Shown here: positions 11,001-26,000 of the stretch, piece after piece
Numbering within the stretch: position 1 is the stretch's first letter
Layout of the letters: each line of letters starts with the position of its first letter
DNA from: Bolinopsis microptera
Taxonomy: Eukaryota; Ctenophora; Tentaculata; Lobata; Bolinopsidae
Direction of reading: 5' to 3'
NCBI RefSeq assembly: GCF_026151205.1
Contig: NC_087075.1
Span: 6,590,858-6,654,857, forward strand
DNA: 64,000 bases
The notes under the pieces: model-generated
The model's database searches: none
What the model saw: only the letters and a program-made list of their open reading frames with translations
Told to the model about the DNA's origin: nothing
Translations under genes and position numbers: made by a program

Positions 11001-14000
11001 AGTGTACAGGGAGGGATATGGCTATGTTTTTCCACACCAAACAGAAATCCCGTAAAAGTGCGAAGCGACAAACAAAGAACAAGCTGCCCAAATTAATGGC
11101 GATAGAAGCTCAAGTTAGAGACTTCTTCCCCTTCAAGATAAGACCAAACTCCTCAAAAACAAATACCACAAAATGTGAGGACACACAAACCACGTCAATA
11201 AATATCACAACAACAAATACTATATCTGAGAGAACACAACCAACTCCACGAATACCTTCCCAAAAAGTAACGATACAGCCAAAGCCCCAAATCATCATAA
11301 GTGAAGATCCGGAAACTTATCCGGACTTGGATAACCTAAAAACTCCTAAACATGATCTCCGGAGGAAAACTCCGGAATTCCGACGGAAGACGCCGGAGAG
11401 GCAGATGTTGTACAAACACTACGCTCCGTACTACGAGGATTACTGTAAGAGGACCCTGTCCAGGAGCCTTACTAATGTCAGGTGATCATAAGAGCATGTT
11501 GTACATACATATTACATTACACTGGATCGAGCTTACACAGTGTAATTTTATCCAGTCTGCGCCGCGCGCCTATATCATATATAAAACGTGTATAATAAAC
11601 GTACGCGGCTCAGACTGGAGGAAATTACACTGTGTAAGCTCCAGTGTAATGAATATGTATGTACTACGGCATTAGAGCATGTTGTTGTGTAATGAAGTTA
11701 TGATAACCAATATTAAAATTAGTTTAAAGATAATCTATTTAAGTAATTCTTTCACTATTATTTTGATTATGCACTACAATATGATAACTTGAAAACATAA
11801 AATATATTGAAAATCTCAACAATTACCCTTCTAATCCACAGTGATTATGTGTTTCGTTGGACGTTTGATAGTACTAGATACAGTGTCGCTACATCGGAAA
11901 CAAGATCTTCTAAGAGGTAACATTCATATTATAAAGCGTTTTGAAAACTAAGGGTCCCTTATGTTGTTTCATAAAGCTAGGTTGTTTTTCATTAATTTAA
12001 TTTTGTGTTTTGATTAATTTAAACTTCTGAGATTCCCTCTTTTTAGCGAGCTGACACACAAACCGAAGCTTGGACCGCTCCACCACTCAAAACCAGACGA
12101 CCCCACTCCTCTCAACCCCAACAAACCTCATAACCTGGAAATAGTCCCCCGGAAACTTTACCTGGCACGACCAATCAGCCTGAACTACCCTCACAACAAC
12201 ATCCCTCCGCAAGACAGCACCAACCTAGTGCCTGCTTCTGTGATGGTTCCCTCGGTAACCGCCTCCCCTCACCTACTGCTAGACCTCAACAAGTGCACCA
12301 AGTTCAGGATCACTCTTAAGGATCTGAGCAGTGCCAGTGAGCGGATCTACAGGATCCACAGTTTGAGGGCGAGTAGGAATGTACGGGAGAGTGTGTGGGT
12401 GCCCTCTAAAGCTGTTGTCAGTGAGGACAGGTGACACGTGTTATACTACCACGTGGGGGTCACGTGGGCTCGTGACGCGCATCACGTGTCCTCAAACAGG
12501 ACATGTGACATGTGTTCAGGAGTACAATTTGGAAGAGAAACTAGAATCTAAATTGGGACTCCTATCGAACCGAACTATAAAAACAGAGTACCGTCTGGCG
12601 TGACCCGGTAAAGGACCTGTGAAGTATTACTTCATCAAATTTAAATCAGCTTCATTGAATTGCTATAATGTCAAACACAAGATAATATTCTACAAGATAT
12701 AAACGGTGTACCCATGACAGTGCACTCAGCGGGAGTGTAGCCCCACGGTTCGTAGTAAGAAGGGAACACTCCCAGATGACAACCCCTCACAAACTCCGGG
12801 TAGTCTATGTTGAGGAGAGGACTTGTTGTCGAGAGGAACTCTGGGTGGTAGATTACCTGCGGATAATGTCTTGTGTGAACGTATGCGGAGAATAATTTCT
12901 TGTGTAATCGGTTATCATTGGATGGTAGAAGTATTTGGAATCGTCAATTGCAAAAGTTTTGAAAGAAACAAATTGCTCAGTCACTGAAGGACACTGTATG
13001 AGATGGTCACCTTGACTTTATCAGCGTGATGGTTGAACAGTCGAACTTTTTTAATATGGTTCATTATTTCACTGCCCCTTTCGTTGACTAAGTTATGGGT
13101 GACGATAGGTGGAAGGGAGGAAGGTTTGGAATGGTAGAGGTAGTTCTTGAGGAGCACTTCGTCATCTCGTGTCAACAGTTTCTCTGTTGGTAGCTGGCCC
13201 CTGGGTAATGAAATATCTTGTTAGCTAAATTATGAATTATATGATCAATTATAGAAATTGTTTTTAAAAAAGAGGCACCGTCGTGAGACCGGGCGAAACT
13301 GACCTGAGGACGGTCTGGAAGATTCTGTCGCCGATACTCTTCTGTATCTTTTCAACACTTTCCTTGAGCTTCTTGTGCTGAGCCTGGCCGTTCAGAGAGT
13401 CTATGTTGTAATTGTTTGTTTCCTCCGGGAATATAAGGAACGCTGAAATTGTAGTTTTGAATTTTAGCGCTTTTTGTAACAGACACTCACCAATTGCGAT
13501 ATTTGATAATTATAAGTTGCTAGTTTGAATCAAGTTCGATGCAGTGAACGTTGGAATTCAGATAATGAGAATGGAATTTTCATACGTATGCAATTTTGTG
13601 AGTTAATTCTCACACGAACAGATATTCTAAACTAATTCCGTTTCTATAATCTGCAATATTATAAAATTTGTATTACCAACGACAGTGACATCACAATTAT
13701 CCCGCTTCAAAAAGTAGTTCAGTTTTGCTAATCCTTCCAGGAACAGATCCACTCCTTTGTTAAAATACTCGTTTCTGAAAAGTCTTGAATCAGGGGGAAA
13801 TCGCACAATCTGCGCAGCACTATGCGCGCAATTTATATTATTATTCAATCATGTGGTAAAATTTGTGACGACAGTCAAAATTTGTACATATGGTTTGCTT
13901 CGCGCGTCACGTAACTAACATGGCCGAAATGGCCAATAACATGGTAATAACGGCGAGAAATATGATATGATGTTGTTGGAATACGTTCGTGACTTTATAG

Positions 14001-17000
14001 ACTGCATATTCACACTAATTCAATATTAATACACGAACAGACTAGAATGTCACGATCTTTACTTTCAGTAACCCCAATGACTAGTCCCCCGTGTCGAATC
14101 TGTCCAAGGTGCCAAGAAAATAATTCCATTTAAATATGGTGGCATCCTGAGGAATTATCACGGTGCCATCACAGTCGAGACGGAGAGAGTTTAATTCCAG
14201 GAGAGAGTTTAATTTCATCTCACACTCGGTCACATGACCACACAAAATGTGTTACGCTGGGATACCTGTTCGTCACCTTGTTATTATATTATTACAATAC
14301 TCCGTGTTTGCAATGTATGGTGAGTTAGACCGGTTAAAGTTCCTTACACTGGGATAGAGGGACATCCAGGAGGGACATACAGGATTTGTTTGAGAATAGT
14401 GTTTAATTAATCCAACCATCTGTCTAAGTATGTGACTTTTGCTCAATAATATTTACAACAATGTTGTAAATTGTTGACTTTAAGACGATTAAAGTAACCA
14501 ACACCGTGGGTACTCATTAATTGTGAGACCATTTCATTTAGAATGCCTCACCAACAATGCATAATCTCACAATACCACTCAAACAACACATTGCCCATTT
14601 CTTAAGGAGGCGCCATAACGAAGAGATTTCACCACTAACTTCAACTAAATGACATTAAAAAAGTAACATGATATCTCCTAATATACTGTATCTCTCACTA
14701 CCAGACCACAACGTACAACGGACCTACATTAAACTCGCTCACACGTGTTACACACCCTCACTGGGATAATATAATAGGATTGAACTAGCCTAAAGAATTC
14801 CAACATAAAGTAAAATAACTTGATCCCAAAAACATTAATTCTCACTCTTTCAAACACATGTTGATTTGAAGTGGCTGTCTCAAAAAATGGCACGTATTCA
14901 AACATGTTATGTGTGTGGCATGTTATTCTGTGTGTGTGGCTCACATTTCTAAGTGGACAAAGGCCCCCTATATCATTTTGAAATTGGCAGTATTTTAGGA
15001 AGCACAGCTACTTGAACAGTTAGGTATCACTGTAGTAGTAGTAGGCTGTAGGAACATCACAAATACCATCAAACAGTCATACAGAGTATCAAAATGTTTT
15101 TATCAGAATTTTCTGCTTTATAAAAACGAAGCGGGTACACATTCCATTCAGCTGGGGATATGGAAATCACGGTAGAAGTTTCATTAAGAATGGTGAGCTT
15201 GAGCTTCCCTAATCACTAAGGGAAACCGGAGAAAACTCTAGAATACTGGCACCGTGTACAATCTAGAATGTCTGCACTGCTTACAATCTAGGGAGTTCGC
15301 TGCGTTTAACCTTATATATAAGCAATGCATACAATCTTAGGAGTTCTCGAACAAATCCTGTAAATTCTTAATAAATATTGGATATTAATAAAGCTGTAAA
15401 TTCTTTAAAAATGTAATTCTAGCTGGTTGACTTGTTGCTGCATGTAATATCCAGAATAAATTTTCCTAGAGTATGTCAAAATGAGCATTGCAATTTAAAT
15501 ATTCATGAATTTCACTGCTATGCTAAAGGGGAAATATTAATTAATTCTGTTTTGATCCAAGAAATATACAAGGAATGCTAGGAATTAATGATCCAAACCC
15601 CTCCCTAACATAATATGTGTAACATTGTACATTTAACACAGTGAGTCAAGGATCATTGGCTAAGCAAATGGGGTGCATTTAAACTACACTCAGATTTTAT
15701 GTACTATTAGTATGTCTTGAAAGTTAAGTATGTAGACTGTCTGCCTTACAGACATTTGAGTAGTGATACTTAGTCTTTCGTGTCTATATATTATACACGA
15801 ATTAAGTAGAGTTGTGGTGTGCTGCGTGTTATGTAATGAGCTTCTTATTTAAATTATTTACAGTAAAAATAAAACAAACTTGATAAAAATGGCATATGAA
15901 AAGTAAAAAATATAAACAAGACACGAGCAATGAAATTAATAACCAAATTCCTTTGTTTACTTCATTTATTCCTCGCTACAAGCAGAGTAACCAGTAGCAA
16001 TCCAGTGTACATCACACATAATCTCCCCTATCTCCTCCTCACTCAACTCCTCTACTGAGTACACATTAAAAGAAGACACGGTCACGTGACTGGTAAACAA
16101 TCCCGGACAACTTCCCGTACTCTCCCCGTTCAGAGTCCGGGATGTAGTGGTGACCACTGCAGTGCTTATAAAACCACACCCGGACATGTCCACACGCTTC
16201 CCTACTCGGCCCCGGTAGAAGCTGGAGTCCCACCAGCAGTATATAGGGTGGATAGGGTCCGAGTGGAGGGATACTCCCGAGCAGATGGTGGGTTCACGGC
16301 AACCTGAACCAGGTTGGGAACCAGGTTGGGAACCAGGTTGGGAACCAGGTTGGGAACCTGTGTTGTTAGGGGTGCTGAGGATCTTGAGAGTGGTTTGTTG
16401 AGTGATTATTACCAGGGAAACTGCAACCGTTATGATGCGGAGTAAGTGGGACATGTCTGATGCTAATTGGGTTAACTGGGTTTAGAGGGAGTTTTTAAAG
16501 ATTCAGTGTAACGGAATATTCTTTAATATTAAAGAAATATTAAAGAAATAGTAATTTCTCGCAACCTCAGGTTAAAAACTTGATAACAAAGTCACTTGAA
16601 ATATGACTGGAAGCAATATTATGCTAACCTAACCATTGTACGCATGACCGCAAAATATTATTGCAAACACTAGGTCAGATAGAAATAAAAGCATCATGCT
16701 AAACAAAGATTTGGAAATATAACTTTAACAAAGGTGTTTTTTAGCTAGGTAGCAACTAGCCGTCAGACTGTTTGACGGCTAATCCCGCGAGAATTAAAAT
16801 GTGAAGTATCACACCTGAGGAGTTCTGCAAGTTTAAATTATGACTAAAATGAGACCACTTCTGTGTTATATCATAGTGGCGTGAAGTGGACCTTGAAAAA
16901 GGCATATTCCTGGCATTTACCCTGATCTTATGAGAATTGTGGATTACTTTGAGCAGAATTATCTAGGCCTTGCACAAATCTACGGTCCTGGAGCTTGCAC

Positions 17001-20000
17001 TAAGTATTAAGCATTGGAATGTCATGCTGTTATTACTTGCGTGAACTAATCCGTGAAAATGGCATATTAATATTATATATATACATATATTCATATGTAT
17101 ATGAGTCTGTTGGATCCTCAACCGACTGAGTTGGGGCCTATCTGTCTATTTTAGTTGTGAAACATGTCACGTGACATATCTGCACGAATATGTGACCTAA
17201 ATATATTTATAACAGCATAGAAGTGATGTATGTGATGTGAACGATGCTGGTTACGTATTATTATCAGTTAAAGATGCTAAAATGAGTAATCAGTAACTGT
17301 GACCAACTCATTAGTCATTATCTACTGCACAGTGTAACTCTAAGGTAAATACTAGTGTTATCAGCCCAAATATTACACAGTAGTATCACATAATGATAAT
17401 AAACTGACGGGAGATATAAAAGTAGTATCAAGCTGGGGGAAGCCAAGGGGTATTTTGGGGTATTATGGGGGATTTCCAAAACCCATTCCCCAAAATACCC
17501 CAAAATACCCCAAAATACCCCTTGGCTTCCCCCCAAGCTGTACTATAATTTTGTTAAAAATACCATATTATATATATTATGTGTGACGACAGTAGGACTC
17601 GTAAAACTCGTCTCTGGGGAGTTAGGGTGGTGAAAAGACAGGCCTGGCTGGCTTTCTGCCAACTTTCTGTCAAGTTTGTTAGGATTTGTTAATGTGTCAG
17701 ATCATTATATGGGTTTTTGTTAAATTTATATATTCATTTGTTGATTTTTGTTACTATCTTTATCTTTCGTTCTATTAATTTTGTTGACTGTTCTTATCTC
17801 CTTTTTTTGTTTCTAGTATTATAAATCGGTATTGAATACACCAGATTGGAGGCAAGTTTTGCTTTGTCGGATACGACTTGCAGAATAATAGTGACAACTT
17901 GCAGTCAGCAGTAGAAGCCAAGTCATGAATCTTAACATTTACAATTTACACAGTAAGTTGTCCTTGAGAAACACTATTAACAACACCAATTCGATATATA
18001 AACAGAGTTATTCAAGCTTACAGAAGACAGAATGAGCTATATTTAGAGTTTGAATGTGGACAATAAATGTGTAAGACAACACTGATGCGGTCAAACAATG
18101 ATCTTAAATAATATGGTCTATTGACAAAAGTTTACAGAATATAAAGTATGTTACCAGGTTACCTCCTGACTGTAGCCAGGTTACCTCCTGACTGTAACCA
18201 GGTAACCAGGTTACCTCCTAACAGTAACCAGGTTACCTCCTGACTGTAACCAGGTAGCCAGGTTACCTCCTGACAGTAACCAGGTAACCAGGTTACCTCC
18301 TGACAGTAACCATGTTACCTCCTGACTGTAACCAGGTAGCCAGGTTACCTCCTGACTGTAACCAGGTAACCAGGTTACCTCCTGACAGTAACCAGGTCAC
18401 CTCCTGACTGTAACCAGGTTACCTCCTGACTGTAACCAGGTAACCAGGAAACCAGGTAACCAGGTTACCTCCTGACAGTAACCAGGTTACCTCCTGACAG
18501 TAACCAGGTTACCTCCTGACAGTAACCAGGTTACCTCCTGACTGTAACCAGGTAACCTACTGACTGTAACCAGGTAACCAGGTAACCAGGTAACCAGGTA
18601 ACCAGGTAACCAGGTAACCAGGTAACCAGGTAACCAGGTAACCAGGTAACCAGGTTACCTCCTGACAGTAACCAGGTTACCTCCTGACAGTAACCAGGTT
18701 ACCTCCTGACAGTAACCAGGTTACCTCCTGACTGTAACCAGGTTACCTCCTGACTGTAACCAGGTTACCTCCTGACTGTAACCAGGTAACCAGGTAACCA
18801 GTTAACCAGGTAACCAGGTAACCAGGTAACCAGGTAACCAGGTAACCAGGTAACCAGGTAACCAGGTAACCAGGTAATATGCAGTGCTCATGATTCATCA
18901 CACTCGAAGGGACCGGTGGTGTAAATTGCATATTGTACACAGAGCTCGCACCCTCTGATAGTGTTGAATAGGGCGACGTGATGAATATTGATGATGGAGA
19001 ACCACAGGAGTGAGGGGACTATTTGTATTTTTAAGTGGGTAATGTGCATGATCCATACACTATGTATACTGTTCTGTTATATACAATGACATTCTGTATT
19101 CTATTCACATCAGCGATTTATATTCCTTCATACTTGGGAAGAGGAGAATACCTTGTTTCATTCAATGTTTGAACTATTCAAATTGTTTTGTTTAAAAGAA
19201 TTTATTAAGAAAGAAATATAATATTTACTATCCTGCCTGTACGTGACAATGTAACCGTTTAAAAAAAGGTGCCCATATCAGATAAAGATAATCTCTATAA
19301 TATAAGAGATAAGATATATCTGTATGTATAATCTAGAGATAAGATCTCTATAACACAAGATAAGAGTCAATTTAAAAATATCAAATGCAAAGTATGTATT
19401 TTATTTTACATTCAAACCTAACATATCATATTATAACACAAAATAGGAGCCGCTTTTTCCTTTTCCTTTCTCTGTCTGCCTCTGGGGTGTGGCACCCTCC
19501 AGGAAGAGGATGCCGGGGGAAATCTACGAGAAGATAATGGAAGTAAAGTGTAAAGTGGTAGGTGGAATGAAGGGGATCAACTAAATGCCCGAATGCCAGG
19601 AGGATGATAACCAGAGATTAGGAGCTAGAACAGCTAGAGGATAGAAACCAGGTCACTCCGGTTAGGTCCAGTTCCTCGGGTACAATAAGACGCTTAGAGC
19701 GTGTTGCCAATAGTTGCTAATAGTTGACAATAGTTGACAATAGTTGACAATAGTTGACAATAGTTGACAATAGTTGACAATAGTTGACAATAGTTGCTTA
19801 TAGTTGACAATAGTTGACAATAGTTGCCAATAGTTGACAATTGTAGTAATATGTTGGTTGTCAAAGACGTCGTTGACGGAGAGGTAATACTCCTGAAAGT
19901 GTTGCCCTCGCAGATGTGCAATATATAGTAGCTTATTATAAATGTTTATCATTATTATAAATGTTTATCATTATCACGAATGTTCTAGAATTTCGTAGAG

Positions 20001-23000
20001 TGTGCATCACAGCACTGAACAAAACCCCTGGCTTCATATCCGTTAGATTGCCCACATTATTGAAGTTTTCAGTTTCTGATATTAACTCCCAAATGTAAGA
20101 GAGAGTGTGGATATAGGAGCTGGATTTAGAAACCACATGGGTTGCATTCCTTCGTAAATACCAACGAATGAATGAATGGCAGTGATGAATTAATATCAGT
20201 AAATCGTTATTTCCATGGTGACTAATGTTTTGATTCATGATTGGAAAGTAAAACAAATATCATTTACATTATGATAAAACTCCGCAGAGGAGCAGGCCCG
20301 TAAAATAGGAAGTAAAAAGGGACCCCGAAGGATTGGTTTCACGGGTCTACAAAATTCACTGCACGGGCCTACAAACCAGAGTTTTTATGTTCATTTCGTG
20401 GAAAACAAAATTCCTCGAACTTTTCTCACATACCTTTCAAGCATTTTATCACGACGTTCAAAGCTTCCTTACAATCTCGCACATTCACAACAATCAGCCA
20501 GCTTACATTACACAGAGAAATCTAATATCTTAACTCAATAATAACATTATTTGTCCAGTGCGGTTCATTCGAGCCGGCCTCTATATCATATATATATATA
20601 TATTTACAACAGTCCTCCCGGCTGCTGCACACATAACTTACTGCAGTTACAAACTGAATATTTTGTGTTTAATTTAATTTATAGTGTGTGGGTCGTGTAA
20701 GACTTGATTCATTACAAAAGAAACGCAGAAGCGTAGTATTTAAAGTTTTGCAGCAGACAATCGTCTTGGGTCATTGTCATTTGTTATGATGGTAGACCGG
20801 GATCATTTATCAAAAATCTCAGGATTTATCACGTACTGAAGTTATAAATTAGGCATAATGATTTGAGCATACCTTCCTGTAACTAAGTATTCGACGGTAA
20901 GCGGGCTGGATCTCTAACAATATTCCACAGTAATATAACATTTAAACCGTGATGTGAAACCCCGTGGAATTATCGAATGTCGCTAGCTTCCTTGGTTTTT
21001 AAGGTGACAATAAATCACGAAATATACAAGACCCCTCAACCTTAACTAAAAACTGTTCAGCTGATTAAATGAAATATTTAATAGAATAATTAGCAGCTTA
21101 CCTTCCAGCGCTGAACAGGTAAATAGTTTTATCCAGATCAAAGTCCACGTGACCGTAGAAGTGACCTTGAACAAAGTTATTAATCTTCTCTTTTGCTATT
21201 GCGTGTAGGTTCTGGAACTCGTGTATAGCACTGAAATAAAAGTAATAAAAGTTAAAAGTTAGTATTTACTAATGAGCTAGGCCTGTTCCAGGAAGACCCA
21301 CTGTCCGTGATCCTGTTCCTTATAGTATTGAACATCCTACTTGAAGGCCTGCATGAAGATCGCCGAGATTAGCCTGAGGGCATCGTATACCATCTATTTG
21401 TCCAGAAACACTACCATATATAATATAATATGGACAGATGATTGGGAGTTAGTCAAGAGACCAGTGATAGCATAGTAGGAGCGTAGAATGTTTGGGCCCA
21501 GAAAAACATGTTTAATACCGCTATGAACCCGTTATAAGCCGGGACTACTATGAAAGTGATGATACAGTGTTGTTGAAAGACCTTCGACCAATCAAAGATG
21601 TACCTCATCACGCCAAGCAGTTATGCTTGTAGGTGAATATACACAGTCTTATAGAGTACAACAACTTTATAACACTCCAATTAATTAATAATCGTTTTAA
21701 TCACAATGAGAGCTTAACCCTTGATTTATTTGTCCGTAATATGACTTACTTATTTACTTATTTGCTGTTTTAGGCTGCGCTGCAGCAGGACCATCAAGTG
21801 AAATAACCACCCTTATGCTTTAGTTCGGACAACCATGGCTTTATAGTTACGACATATAACCGGCACTTACAGGAATCCGAAGGATCAAGTCTAACGCCAG
21901 CGACGGTTAAGGTGTAATACCACACTTTCTTCGCCCGAAGCTTCGCTGTATTGATCATGTACAGCTCAATATAGTTGATCCAGTGTATAAATTTTACATG
22001 TAGCAGAATGTAGGGCGCAATTCCGTGACTGAAATTGCAAGGTCTGAGATTTGCAGGGTCGGTTTCAAGTTTAGTAACTTTTTTAATGAGAGGTAGTTAG
22101 GTTATTTGCGATATTGAGTAAGATATTGAGTAAGATATTGGGTAAGGTACTATTGTACAGTGTTGTTCTTTCAAAATCATACACTCGCTTTTGTTAATTA
22201 CATAAGAAATCATGTTGGTTGAAATAACTGTAAGTTAATTTCTTAATTCATTTCATACTCAATATTTGCAAGGCCAAGGGTGTATTTTGTATAATATTTT
22301 GTAATATTTTGAATAATATTAGCATTGAAATCACTCCTTATCTTGCCTTTCCAAGGAATGCAATAAATATATTAAATCTAACGGATGCACTAATAACCCA
22401 ACTTATAAATTTATAAAATTACATATTTATATAACAAGATTAAATGAATAAGACCGCAGATAATATTAAAGTTAAACACTACAAATCCTTGGCATACTTT
22501 TGTTTCAGAACTTGATATTTCTCGTTCCTCCGCCGTATAAAAACATCGTAACACTACAAGATTGATGCCTAAATATCACGTTATATGTAGCAGGATCGCT
22601 GGCACAATCCTGCTCCAATACAACCAATCACGTACCTAAAGCTTAATACTATTTTTAATTCATTATAGTATTAACCAGTAAATAATCTAATATTATCAGA
22701 ATTCTCAGCATTTCTTAACATTTTTTACATTATTATGCTCGAGGAAGGAATTAGGAAGCATATTTTTTGCATGATATGTAAAATATTTATGTCCTGAGAC
22801 GAATCACGGTGGGACTTTTCCTCGCATTTGTGACAGTAATCTCAGACGTTTCAGGACTGCACTAATTGAATTAGGGTTGTGAGCCGTGCAGTAAAAACCA
22901 CCGTAATCAGCAGCGAACAGGAAAATGTAATATCAAATACATAAAATACCTATCACATTTATTCGTATGGTTTTCTAAAAAAGATCAAGCTAAAAATGAT

Positions 23001-26000
23001 AATCTTAATCCTGCGTTTGATTACTTCTACAAATCTTAAAATCAAGAAACCAGCATGAATTCTCAACTCATTTTGATTTTTCAAAATTTTGATTATTTTA
23101 AACCCATTCCTTTTTCAAGAAAGTTGCGATTTCAGATAAAAAAGCAATGTGTTAAGTGAAGGTTATATAAAGAACCGTTCAACTATCCGTTCTTGAATTT
23201 ACGGAACTTTCTCCAGAGTATTTAATTTATTTTAATTCTAATAATCACCCAGTAGCTTGTTTTAACTATGGTGCAGTATCTTAAGATAGTGAAGGATCAT
23301 GAAAGCCAAATAAGTTAGTTCAGACCAAAACAGTAAGGTAACAAAACATACCATGGGCATTGGGCATTGGGCATATAATCATATTATAAATACTGAAAAC
23401 AGTTGATCCAGACAACAATAAGGAATTTACTTACCCGTATCTGATATTTGTGGATGTAGAAATAAGAAGGTAACCATATTTGCGGATGTAAAAGTATCAA
23501 GTTAACCATATTAACGGATGTAGAATTATTGAGTTACCTAAATTTGTGTACGTTGAGACCGTTAGGAGTTATCAGGTCAGGTCTCCTCTTTAACAGATGT
23601 TCTGATTCATCTTGTGTTATTCTGAGGAATATAATTTTTAAAGTTTTGGTTTTTTTTTAAATGAATAAACGTATAAGGTTACATCATAATTTTCAATTTT
23701 CATATTCACGTAAAATTATATTGTTATGTATCATATGATTTTGTAAACATTGGCCGGTGTACCAAAAACCGGTCCCCAAACAAATATAACTTATATACGT
23801 TTTTTTTTTAACGAACAACAATCATCGTTCCTCGATCGGTCACAACCCAATAAAATTTCAGGCTCATAAGTCTCTTGACTTTATCTTGTCATTAAAAGGC
23901 TCCATTGTTTGCCCAAAATATTTGGTATATAATAGTGTTGAAAGTATTGTGTATCATTCATTATACATAAGTAAATATTTTTATTTATAAACATATGAAC
24001 ATACCAAAATACGGGTAGTCCCGAGACTGAAAGTTTAAAAATGCCATTACCTGGATACAGTAGTGAAAATATGGGCGGCATGGCAAGCTGCCATCTCCAT
24101 ACAATATCGGTGGTGAATACCCCTTCTCCTTGCTTCTCCTTCACAGTCAAACTGGAATTTGGTATGGATGTCAGACAAAAATGTGAGGAATGGACATTGT
24201 TCATTCCTCACATTGTTCATTGACAGCTTCTTGTGGATCAATGTTGAGATATTTTGTAATTAAATTAAAGCTCTCTGATTTTTTGAGAAAGTAATCATGC
24301 ACAAATAACAAACCTCAGCTTATTCATTAAGCTGTTATTAATTAATGTCATTCGCTATACATTATACATTAAGTTATACATTAAGTATTATTCTAATAAA
24401 GTACTCTTTTCTTAATCTTTACCACTAGGTTCATTCTTACTGAGCACGTATTTTTTTAATGCCAACAATTCGCTTTTAGCTAGCAGGAATTTCTAAATAA
24501 CTCCTAAAATAAGCTACACAAGTAACGCCAGGTGTGTTTACTTTCTAAGTGTTACTGATCAATAATTACATTGCAGACACCGCCATATCACACCAACACT
24601 CAACAGATCAGAGCGAGTTATCAGGAGTGGACAGGAGTGTAGGAAGACGGGGGTGTAGGAAGACGGGGGTTGTAGGAAGACGGGGGTGTAGGAAGACGGG
24701 GGTGTAGGAAGACGGGGGTTGTAGGAAGACGGGGTGTAGGAAGACGGGGAGTCTAGGAAGACGGGATTTGTAGGAAGACGGGGGTGTAGGAAGACGGGGG
24801 TGTAGGTACACGGGGGTGTAGGAACACGAGGGTGTAGGAACACGGGGGTGTAGGAACACGAGGGTGTAGGAACACGGGGGTGTAGGAACACGGGGGTGTA
24901 GGAACACGGGGGTGTAGGAACACGAGGGTGTAGGAACACGGGGGTGTAGGAACACGAGGGTGTAGGAACACGAGGGTGTAGGAACACGGGGGTGTAGGAA
25001 CACGAGGGTGTAGGAACACGGGGGTGTAGGAACACGAGGGTGTAGGAACACGAGGGTGTAGGAACACGAGGGTGCAGGAACACGGGGGCGACACCCATGG
25101 AGAGTGGGAGTGGATAAACTCATTTTCAGTGTGTACGTGACATGAACTGCTAAAGACATAGTTACACTATCTAATTAGAGTGTTATTACACTTGTACACT
25201 GGATCACTGGATGTTATAGTTCACATTACACTACTTCACTACACTACTTATATTACATTACACTAGTTTTACATCGTGCGGAAAGTTATGGAATATGGAT
25301 GTTTGGATTCAATTAATAAAACCCTTCATGCAGTCCTTCATGCTCTCTAGAAACGTTAAAACGTGTGTTTTTAACAAACCTCAAAACCGAAACATGGATA
25401 ACTATAAAATTTGGAACACCAGCATAATAAAATAAAAAATAATGTACATTATTCGCCATTTTTACAGCTAATTGAACATATAGCTAATTCATTATACAGC
25501 TAATTAATAATGCAGCTAATTAATTATACAGCTAATTTATAATGCAGCTAATTAAACATACAGCTAATTAATTATGCAGCTAATTAATTATGCATCTAAT
25601 TAAACATGCAGCTAATTAATTATACAGCTAATTAATTATGCAGCTAATCAAACATGCAGCTAATTAACATCACATTCCACCAGGATATACATACATAAGG
25701 CATGTTATTATAGAAATCCGAAGATCCAGCACACAAATAACGTCCGAGTAGAGTCGCGTGCGTCGTGAATATAGTCCCGATCTCCAGGCCTACAGGTAGT
25801 TCAATATAATAATACAATTAATATAATATTATAAATAATATAACAAAATATATAATGTAGTCCCGATCTCCAGGCCTACAGGAGTTCAATATAATAATAC
25901 AATTAATATAATAATACAAATAATATAAAAAAATATATAATGTAGTCCCGATCTCCAAGCCTACAGGAGTTCAATATAATAATACAATTAACATAATATT

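Noticed and set aside
10940-11017. Extended N-terminus of the nested plus-strand gene
   Set aside because: The frame is open but has no ATG before 11018.
18150-18875. CRISPR-like array
   Set aside because: Units are contiguous with no unique spacers, and the genome is eukaryotic; the same applies to the other arrays.
24559-25159. Long overlapping minus-strand frames rich in Ser, Tyr, Pro and Leu
   Set aside because: They are translations of a 16-bp minisatellite in all frames.
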